A DNA stretch of 64,000 nucleotides, from IMG/VR virus record IMGVR_UViG_3300035703_000041, positions 1 through 64,000 of that record. The stretch is one strand, 5' to 3'. Shown one piece after another: positions 58,121 through 64,000 of this stretch (positions are counted from its first letter, which is position 1; each line of letters opens with the position of its first letter). Made by a program: the position numbers and the translations under genes. The stretch comes from a virus. A model generated the notes under the pieces. The model ran no database searches. It was not told where the DNA came from and saw only the letters and a program-made list of their open reading frames with translations.

Positions 58121-58176
58121 TTAAATTTTGCTTTTTATCTCTAAGACTGTTAGCTTATGTTATCTAAGGAGCATAT

Positions 58177-58440
58177 ATGACAACTACTCGAAACTTTAAT
58201 GCTGAAGAAAAGGCCAAGCTTACTCAGATCATCCGCGAAGGTTCAACCATCCTACAAGAAGTAGAAGACCTTAATGGTAGTCTTAGTGATACAATTAAAG
58301 CTGTAGCAGAAGAGCTACAGATTAAACCAAGCATTCTTAAAAAAGCAATTGCTATTGCTCACAAGGGCGAATATCAACGCCATGCTGAGGACTTTAGTAT
58401 TCTCGAAGACGTACTCGCTGCTGTTGGTAAAGCAGAATAA
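58177..58440 (+). CDS. dsbA: DsbA-like dsDNA-binding protein
   Basis: An 87-residue helical protein with an AAGGAG site. The features (REGSTILQEVEDLNGSLSD, then KAVAEELQIKPSILKKAIAIAHKGE) match the small DsbA proteins of T4-like phages, whose T4 member binds double-stranded DNA near late promoters. It is followed ten bases later by the glycosyltransferase-like gene. A role in late transcription would fit the ATAAATA promoters. Confidence 0.7.
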   Translation: MTTTRNFNAEEKAKLTQIIREGSTILQEVEDLNGSLSDTIKAVAEELQIKPSILKKAIAIAHKGEYQRHAEDFSILEDVLAAVGKAE

Positions 58441-58449
58441 AAATAAGTA

Positions 58450-59526
58450 ATGGCGAGTTTAACCACAGTTGGTCCAAGGATCAAATCAATATGTGGTATG
58501 TTGAGCGATATAGGTCGCGATCAATCAACAGAAGTTATTGATTTATACTCGCCATTACTTAAAATAAAAAATCAAAAATCAGTTTGGGTTGGGATAAATT
58601 TAATATTTCCATCAAAAAAAGAATTGTTAGTTCCTGTTACAAAGGAAACTAAATGTTATATTGCAACCTTTCATGGTGATCCTATTGATTCAAAATGGAT
58701 TAAATCTACTTCAGAAAGACTATTACAATATGATAAAAACTTATTAAAAAATTTTATTGTATGCAGCAATTATCCAAATCCACAAATACCACAAAATATC
58801 AAACATTTTCAAATTGAGCATTTGCATTTGTTGCCAAAATTTTATGGTAATAGCAACTTACACTTATCTCGCCCTGCAAAATATAGACAATTTAATTTTA
58901 GTTTTTATTCTTTTCGACCAAGTTGGTATAGGACAGCATTATTCATTTGTCTATACCGTTTAGAAAAAGCAATTTTATCTTTTCCTAACAACCCAGACTT
59001 AAACGATAAAGAATTAAGAAACTTTTTAAAAGAGAATGATATTGAATGCTCATTTGAGGATTTAGAAAGTTTTTTACCACTGCCAGTAGATAATTATTTT
59101 GAAAGTAATACAGACTTGCAACACGCATGGTCAGTAAATAATATCGCGTATCAAAACTGCCTTATTAATGTTGTAAATGAATCATCTATAGAATATACTG
59201 GACATATGAGTGAAAAAAGTTTTAAACCGCTTATTAGCAAAACTTTACCAATTTATAGTAATCAAGCACAAATTTCTCGTCTTAGAGAATTTGGATTTAA
59301 AATAAATTCATCTTTTTATGATAATCATCCAAATTCAATTATTAGGCAAGTTAACACACTAAAAAACTTGTTAAAATTACCTAACAGTAAATTAATTGAC
59401 GTTGTTAACGAATATGCAGATCATAATAGAGATTGGTTTTTTAATAATTTTTATGATAAAATTACAGAGGAAAATCAAGGTGTTTTAAAAGAGCTAGTTG
59501 AATATGTTAAAAATATTGTAGATTAA
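58450..59526 (+). CDS. Glycosyltransferase-like protein
   Basis: A 358-residue protein with low similarity to fucosyltransferase-type (GT10-like) folds: INVVNESSIEYTGHMSEKSFKPLI (residues ~237-260) resembles the E...x-E-K-x-W-K-P donor-site helix, followed by LPIYSNQAQISRLREFGF. The N-terminal half has Rossmann-like strands (YIATFHGDP, FIVCSNYP). AT-rich codons. I am moderately confident of a glycosyltransferase; the acceptor is unknown. Confidence 0.55.
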   Translation: MASLTTVGPRIKSICGMLSDIGRDQSTEVIDLYSPLLKIKNQKSVWVGINLIFPSKKELLVPVTKETKCYIATFHGDPIDSKWIKSTSERLLQYDKNLLKNFIVCSNYPNPQIPQNIKHFQIEHLHLLPKFYGNSNLHLSRPAKYRQFNFSFYSFRPSWYRTALFICLYRLEKAILSFPNNPDLNDKELRNFLKENDIECSFEDLESFLPLPVDNYFESNTDLQHAWSVNNIAYQNCLINVVNESSIEYTGHMSEKSFKPLISKTLPIYSNQAQISRLREFGFKINSSFYDNHPNSIIRQVNTLKNLLKLPNSKLIDVVNEYADHNRDWFFNNFYDKITEENQGVLKELVEYVKNIVD

Positions 59527-59575
59527 TAACAAGAATAATACTATTGTATTCGTGTTAAAAACACATGTAGAGGTA

Positions 59576-59599
59576 GGTCAGCCGCAAGTGACTAGGAGG
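59576..59599 (+). promoter_or_regulatory. Putative gp43 translational operator hairpin
   Basis: GGTCA-GCCGCAAG-TGACT forms a 5-bp stem (one G-U) with an 8-base loop and is followed directly by AGGAGG and the gp43 ATG. T4 gp43 represses its own translation by binding a hairpin with a 5-bp stem and 8-base loop at the same place. Confidence 0.6.
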
Positions 59600-59603
59600 T
59601 TTC

Positions 59604-62264
59604 ATGAGTTATGTAGACTGTCTGTTTGACAGAGAGCGTGATCGCATTCACGTTGTAGAACGAGTTAACGGAGAACGCCGTTACACAGATTATCCCGCAC
59701 AATATATTTTCTATTACGATGATCCTAAAGGTAAGTTTAAAACTATCTACGATACTCCAGTAAGTAGATTTAGTACACGTAATAACAAAGAATTCCGCAA
59801 GGAACTAGCAGTACGCAAAGGTAAGACAACATGGGAAAGCGATATGAATCCTGTGTTTCGTTGTCTTGCTGAACATTATTTAGGCAAAGACGCGCCTAAA
59901 CTACATGTAGCATTTTTCGACATCGAAACAGATTTTGATCCTGAACGAGGATTTAGTAGCCCAGAAGATCCGTTTACTAAAATTACGGCTGTTACTGTTT
60001 ATCTACAGTGGCTAGATCAACTAGTTACACTTGCTATGCCACCTAAATCTATGAGCATGGAAAGTGCAAATGAAATTGCTGCTAAGTTTGATAACACATT
60101 TATGTTTGAAGATGAAACAGATTTAATTAAAACTTTCTTAGATCTAATTGAAGATGCTGATGTATTGAGTGGATGGAACAGTGAAGGATTTGATATTCCT
60201 TATATGATTAATCGCACTACAAACATCTTAAGTAAAGATGATACTAGACGTTTTTGTTTGTGGCAACAACTTCCTAAAGGCAGAGAATACGAAAAGTTTG
60301 GTGCAACACGTCAAACATATGACTTAGTTGGTCGTATACATGTTGACTATATGAACTTGTATCGCAAGTATACATATGAAGAACGTCACAGCTATAGTCT
60401 CGATGCTATTGGTGATTATGAGTTAGGTGAACGCAAGGTAATTTATGAAGGTAGTTTGGATGCATTATATAACAAGGACTTTGAAAAGTTTATTGCGTAT
60501 AACAGACAAGACGTTGCACTACTTGGTAAACTAGATAACAAACTTAAATTTATGGATTTAAGTAATGTGCTCGCACATGAGAACACAGTGCTTATTCAAA
60601 CAACTATGGGCGCAGTAGCACTTACTGAACAAGCTATTATTAACGAAGCACATAGTCTTGGATTAGTTGTACCTGATCGTAAAAATCATGGCAGCGATAC
60701 ACAAGCTGCTGGTGCTTATGTTGCTTATCCTAAAACTGGATTACATGAATGGATTGGTGCAATTGACATTAATTCGCTTTATCCTTCAAACATTCGCGCA
60801 CTAAACATGGCGCCAGAAACTATCGTTGGGCAATTGCGTCCAATCATGACTGACAAATACATTAACAATAAAATTGATAATGAAAAATGTTCCTTTGCAG
60901 AAGCATGGGAAGGACTTTTTGGTAGTTTAGAATACACTGCGGTGATGGAGCAAAAACGAGGAGTGGAGATCACTGTTGATTGGGTAGATGGCACTGAAGA
61001 TATTTTTACTGGCCATGAAGTCTACAACATGATTTTTAAGAGTAATCAACCTTGGATCCTAAGTGCAAACGGAACGATCTTTAGTTATGAACGCAAAGGT
61101 GTTGTACCTGGACTGCTTGAACGTTGGTATGCAGAACGTAAAGTACTACAAAAGAACTTGAAGGCAGCTATCGCAGCAGGTGACAAAGAACAAATTGAAT
61201 TTTGGGACAAGCGCCAGCTAGTTAAGAAAATTAACTTGAACTCACTGTATGGTGCAATTCTTAATCCTGGTTGTAGGTTCTTCGACAAACGCATTGGACA
61301 ATCAACTACGCTTACTGGTCGTACAATTGCAAAGCATATGGATGCTTATGTTAACGAGTGTATTACTGGCAAATACGATCACACAGGTGATGCAATCATT
61401 TATGGTGATACAGACTCTGTTTACTTTAGTGCATGGCCAATTATTAAAGATGATGTTGAAGCTGGCCGTATGGAATGGAACAAAGAAATTTGTGTGCAGC
61501 TATATGATAGCATTGCAGATCAAGTTAATCAAAGTTTTCCTGCATTTATGGAACAAGCATTCCACTGCCCACGTGAACTTGGTGAAATCATTAAAGGTGG
61601 TCGTGAACTTGTAGCTACACGTGGTCTGTATATTACCAAAAAACGTTATGCTGTTATGATTTATCAAAAAGAAGATAAACGTATTGATGTTGATGGTAAA
61701 CCTGGCAAAGTAAAAGCTATGGGACTTGATCTTAAACGAAGTGATACTCCTAAAGTTGTACAAGACTTTTTAATGAAAGTTCTAATGGATGTATTACAAG
61801 GTGCTAACGAACAACAGGTACTAGATAAGATTGTTGAATTCCGTAAGGAGTTTAGTGAACGACCTGCATGGGAAAAGGGCACACCAAAGCGTGTCAATAA
61901 ACTTACATATTATGGAAACATGGAAAAGCAACACGGTAAATTTAACATGCCAGGACATGTAAGAGCCGCTGTAAATTGGAACACACTACGTAAGATGCAT
62001 GGTGATAACTATAGTCAAAAGATAACTGATGGACAAAAAGTTATTGTATGTAAGCTTAAGGATAATCCACTAGGTTATACTAGTGTTGCCTATCCAATTG
62101 ATGAAAATCACTTACCTGAATGGTTCTTAGAAATGCCATTTGATCATAGTTCTATGGAAGGAACTATTGTTGATGGTAAGGTTAAAAACTTGCTTGGTGT
62201 TCTTAACTGGAATTTAGCAAGCACTGCTGGTGACCAAAACTCATTTAATCTAATGTTTGGATAA
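59604..62264 (+). CDS. 43: Family B DNA polymerase (gp43)
   Basis: An 886-residue replicative polymerase, about the length of T4 gp43 (898). Exonuclease motifs: FFDIETDF with D106 and E108, SGWNSEGFDIPYM (Exo II), and YNRQDVALL (Exo III). Polymerase motifs: DINSLYPSN with D388, KINLNSLYGA (motif B) and YGDTDS with D602 and D604. It would work with gp44 and gp45. The AGGAGG site is set within a translational-operator-like hairpin. No intein or split is seen. Confidence 0.96.
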   Translation: MSYVDCLFDRERDRIHVVERVNGERRYTDYPAQYIFYYDDPKGKFKTIYDTPVSRFSTRNNKEFRKELAVRKGKTTWESDMNPVFRCLAEHYLGKDAPKLHVAFFDIETDFDPERGFSSPEDPFTKITAVTVYLQWLDQLVTLAMPPKSMSMESANEIAAKFDNTFMFEDETDLIKTFLDLIEDADVLSGWNSEGFDIPYMINRTTNILSKDDTRRFCLWQQLPKGREYEKFGATRQTYDLVGRIHVDYMNLYRKYTYEERHSYSLDAIGDYELGERKVIYEGSLDALYNKDFEKFIAYNRQDVALLGKLDNKLKFMDLSNVLAHENTVLIQTTMGAVALTEQAIINEAHSLGLVVPDRKNHGSDTQAAGAYVAYPKTGLHEWIGAIDINSLYPSNIRALNMAPETIVGQLRPIMTDKYINNKIDNEKCSFAEAWEGLFGSLEYTAVMEQKRGVEITVDWVDGTEDIFTGHEVYNMIFKSNQPWILSANGTIFSYERKGVVPGLLERWYAERKVLQKNLKAAIAAGDKEQIEFWDKRQLVKKINLNSLYGAILNPGCRFFDKRIGQSTTLTGRTIAKHMDAYVNECITGKYDHTGDAIIYGDTDSVYFSAWPIIKDDVEAGRMEWNKEICVQLYDSIADQVNQSFPAFMEQAFHCPRELGEIIKGGRELVATRGLYITKKRYAVMIYQKEDKRIDVDGKPGKVKAMGLDLKRSDTPKVVQDFLMKVLMDVLQGANEQQVLDKIVEFRKEFSERPAWEKGTPKRVNKLTYYGNMEKQHGKFNMPGHVRAAVNWNTLRKMHGDNYSQKITDGQKVIVCKLKDNPLGYTSVAYPIDENHLPEWFLEMPFDHSSMEGTIVDGKVKNLLGVLNWNLASTAGDQNSFNLMFG

Positions 62265-62272
62265 GTATATGC

Positions 62273-63274
62273 ATGGGACTTCCTCTAAGTGAAATATTCA
62301 ATCGTCTTATTAAAATAAGAAATTTGAATTTTGATGGCAATAAACAAGATATCTTAAACAAGATTGATAGTTTTAATAACTACCTTAAAAACGTTAAATT
62401 TATAGAATCCAATGAATTAAAAAGTATTGAAGAAAAGCTAGTTAAAGAATTAAACAATTATAGCGAGTTAATTAAAAAAATTGAACTTAAATTAGAAAAA
62501 GCAGTTTTAGATAATGAAGCATCTTACATTAAAGCAAGCAAAAAAATGTATGTTGAAAATTTAGAAAAAATGTTGTTTGAAGAACATTTAGAGTGGAGTC
62601 AACTATGGCCGCCAACTGATTTAGAATTTGATCATTTTTTAAATCAAATCAAACAATATATTAATTGGCAAGAACCATCTTTAATTTTTGGTGCTAATAA
62701 TTCTAAAATATTAAAAGCAACGATCGGTACTGAGCCAATTTATATTTTAGAACGCTATCCAGAATATTTTAACTTACAAAAAGAAAAATTTAATGTAAGC
62801 TTTTCAAGAAAATTACGTTTTTATGATATTAACTCAATTAATTTATTACCTAAAAATAGTATTGGGTTATTGATATGCTTTAATGAACTTAACTTTCTGC
62901 CGTGGGATATTAGTTCTTATCTATTAACTACGTTTTCTCAAATATTATCACCAGGCGGGAAACTTATTTTCAATTATAATAACTGTAAGACACTTAGAGG
63001 TTTTGTAGAATTTGAAAACCAAAGTATGGTATTTTCAACTCCTGAAATGTATATTAAACATTTAAAAAAATATAATTTAAATTGTATACACGAATATACA
63101 TCAAACAGAGAAACATTTAGTTTTATGATTTTTGAAAAAAGCGGAGTTAAAAACTTAGTTAAGAAAAGTCCTAGTGTTGGATATATTAAACAACAGCTAA
63201 CATTATCAAAACCTGTTGAACACAAAGCTAGAATTGAACATATTGAAAAATTAATAAACAATAAATTGACCTAG
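62273..63274 (+). CDS. Methyltransferase-like protein with coiled-coil N-terminus
   Basis: A 333-residue protein. Residues ~1-120 are Lys/Glu/Leu-rich with a coiled-coil pattern; residues ~135-290 have a Rossmann-like methyltransferase form (PSLIFGANNSKILKATIG as motif I, PIYILERYPEYF, LLPKNSIGLLICFNELNFL, LSPGGKLIFNYNN). Motif I lacks the usual acidic-x-G-x-G, so activity is uncertain. It sits between gp43 and gp45, the place of regA/gp62 in T4. Confidence 0.5.
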   Translation: MGLPLSEIFNRLIKIRNLNFDGNKQDILNKIDSFNNYLKNVKFIESNELKSIEEKLVKELNNYSELIKKIELKLEKAVLDNEASYIKASKKMYVENLEKMLFEEHLEWSQLWPPTDLEFDHFLNQIKQYINWQEPSLIFGANNSKILKATIGTEPIYILERYPEYFNLQKEKFNVSFSRKLRFYDINSINLLPKNSIGLLICFNELNFLPWDISSYLLTTFSQILSPGGKLIFNYNNCKTLRGFVEFENQSMVFSTPEMYIKHLKKYNLNCIHEYTSNRETFSFMIFEKSGVKNLVKKSPSVGYIKQQLTLSKPVEHKARIEHIEKLINNKLT

Positions 63275-63275
63275 C

Positions 63276-63283
63276 GATAAATA
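63276..63283 (+). promoter_or_regulatory. Late-type promoter before gp45
   Basis: GATAAATA 37 bases before the gp45 ATG, with AAAGGT as a weak ribosome site; an extra late promoter would help keep the clamp abundant during late transcription, as gp45 is needed for T4 late transcription. Confidence 0.6.
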
Positions 63284-63320
63284 AAACTTATAATAATAAC
63301 ATTAACAATAAAGGTAAAAT

Positions 63321-64000
63321 ATGAAAGACTACTTAATCGACATCGTTAAGCACACTGTCAACATGGGGTGTTTTGAAACACTACGCATTGACGGTACAGA
63401 TGCTGAAACTAAACTTAGTTCAACTGAAAAAGAACGTACAGTTGTTCTAAGAGCAAAACTACATGGTACCATTAAAGAGTTTGAAGGTACTTTTGGTGTA
63501 CCAAACTTAGCATTGCTTAATACAATTTTGAATATTCCAGAGTATCAAAGTGATGATGCTAAGATTACTGTGGAACGTAGAGCTATTAATAACGTAGAAC
63601 AACCAACTAGCATTAAGTTTGAAAATGGTGTTGGTGACTTTAAGAACGAGTTTCGTTTGATGGCATCTAACTTAATTGAAGCTATCGAGCCACTACTCAA
63701 GTTCAACGTTACAAGTTGGCCAGCTACATTTGTACCAACAGTAGCAGCACAAAGCAGACTTAAGTATCAAGCATCTGCACATCCAGAAGAAAAAGCTGTA
63801 ACTTTCCGTATTGAAAATGGCGAAGTACGTGCAAATATGGGTGATGGTTCAAGTCACAATGGTAGCTTTGTTTTCCATACTGGCGTAGACAAAAAGATCA
63901 AGGAAACAATTGTAGTTCCCGTAGCGGTTGTAACAAGTGTGCTTGCACTTGCTGGCGACAAAACAATGCAAATGGGTGGACCAGGAATGATGATTAGCGT
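63321..64000 (+). CDS. 45: Sliding clamp (gp45), 5' part
   Basis: The frame is open from ATG 63321 to the window end (226 codons, no stop), so the gene is truncated by the window. It begins MKDYLIDIVKHTVNMGCFETLRIDGTDAETK, with FGVPNLALLNTILNIPEY (an interdomain-type helix, residues ~58-75) and a second domain from ~115 (EFRLMASNLIEAIEPLLKF). It is the processivity ring and, in T4, also the link between replication and late transcription. Confidence 0.85.
   Translation, partial: MKDYLIDIVKHTVNMGCFETLRIDGTDAETKLSSTEKERTVVLRAKLHGTIKEFEGTFGVPNLALLNTILNIPEYQSDDAKITVERRAINNVEQPTSIKFENGVGDFKNEFRLMASNLIEAIEPLLKFNVTSWPATFVPTVAAQSRLKYQASAHPEEKAVTFRIENGEVRANMGDGSSHNGSFVFHTGVDKKIKETIVVPVAVVTSVLALAGDKTMQMGGPGMMIS

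Noticed and set aside
58128-58161. Early promoter before dsbA
   Set aside because: TTGCTT is present but no -10 box lies at 16 or 17 bases; the nearest candidate is about 22 bases away.
1-64000. tRNA genes
   Set aside because: I looked for cloverleaf-like stretches with T-loop sequences in the gaps and saw none. Gaps are too short to hold them; a tRNA-scanning program would settle this.

Overview
The window is a 64 kb piece of a T4-like (Straboviridae/Kyanoviridae-style) myovirus genome, AT-rich and gene-dense. It carries a family-B DNA polymerase (gp43), the sliding clamp (gp45, cut by the window end), the large clamp-loader subunit (gp44), a DsbA-like protein, PhoH, a MazG-type pyrophosphohydrolase, a GroES/gp31-like co-chaperonin and T4-type late promoters (ATAAATA). 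The set resembles marine cyanophages and pelagiphages. The presence of a TAXI-type TRAP transporter receptor and a sodium:solute symporter suggests a marine heterotrophic, perhaps alphaproteobacterial, host; that is inference. No tRNA, CRISPR array, insertion sequence or integrase was seen, and no gap between genes exceeds about 130 bases.

Layout. 1-2.6 kb: end of a tail-fibre module with assembly genes, closed by a terminator. 2.6-6.9 kb: mazG, small conserved phage genes, a truncated DNA polymerase III alpha-like fragment, groES and gp44. 6.9-22.6 kb: an early/accessory region of many small overlapping genes, driven by repeated TTGAC(A/G)-N16-TATTAT/TATATT promoters. It holds the RNA-repair and translation-rescue genes (cyclic-phosphate receiver domain, Pnkp-like 3'-phosphatase, metallophosphoesterase, T4 Rnl1-type RNA ligase, peptidyl-tRNA hydrolase 2, a GGQ release-factor domain, Pnkp-like 5'-kinase), a family of paralogous small proteins ending in a (D/E)A-x-LF-x-LRW motif, and a secreted TAXI substrate-binding protein. 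22.6-24.8 kb: a minus-strand operon (methyltransferase, phoH, unknown). 24.9-28.3 kb: a sodium:solute symporter flanked by three P-loop/sulfotransferase-like genes. 28.3-36 kb: late genes, two membrane (holin-like) proteins, DnaJ, ClpA, a glycosyltransferase.

36-51 kb: a cluster of proteins whose N-termini look like T4 capsid-targeting peptides (MK-x-Y...(L/I)-x-E-(G/A)). They include a 2,135-residue protein with several nucleotidyltransferase-type domains and an amidoligase domain, a protein with a sigma-70 region 4 helix-turn-helix, and a ParB-like/GH19 lysozyme fusion. I infer that these are packaged in the head and delivered with the DNA. 51-58 kb: two large minus-strand tail-fibre-like genes, then plus-strand virion genes including one with a ubiquitin-like fold. 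58-64 kb: DsbA-like protein, a glycosyltransferase-like gene, gp43 preceded by a hairpin resembling the T4 gp43 translational operator, a methyltransferase-like gene and gp45.

Two transcription programmes are visible. Early genes use a host-like sigma-70 promoter with an almost invariant 16-base spacer and a shared leader (AUAACAA...AGGAG). Late genes use ATAAATA boxes, and several of these place the start codon at the predicted +1, implying leaderless messages. Function names below come from motif reading only; no database search was possible.
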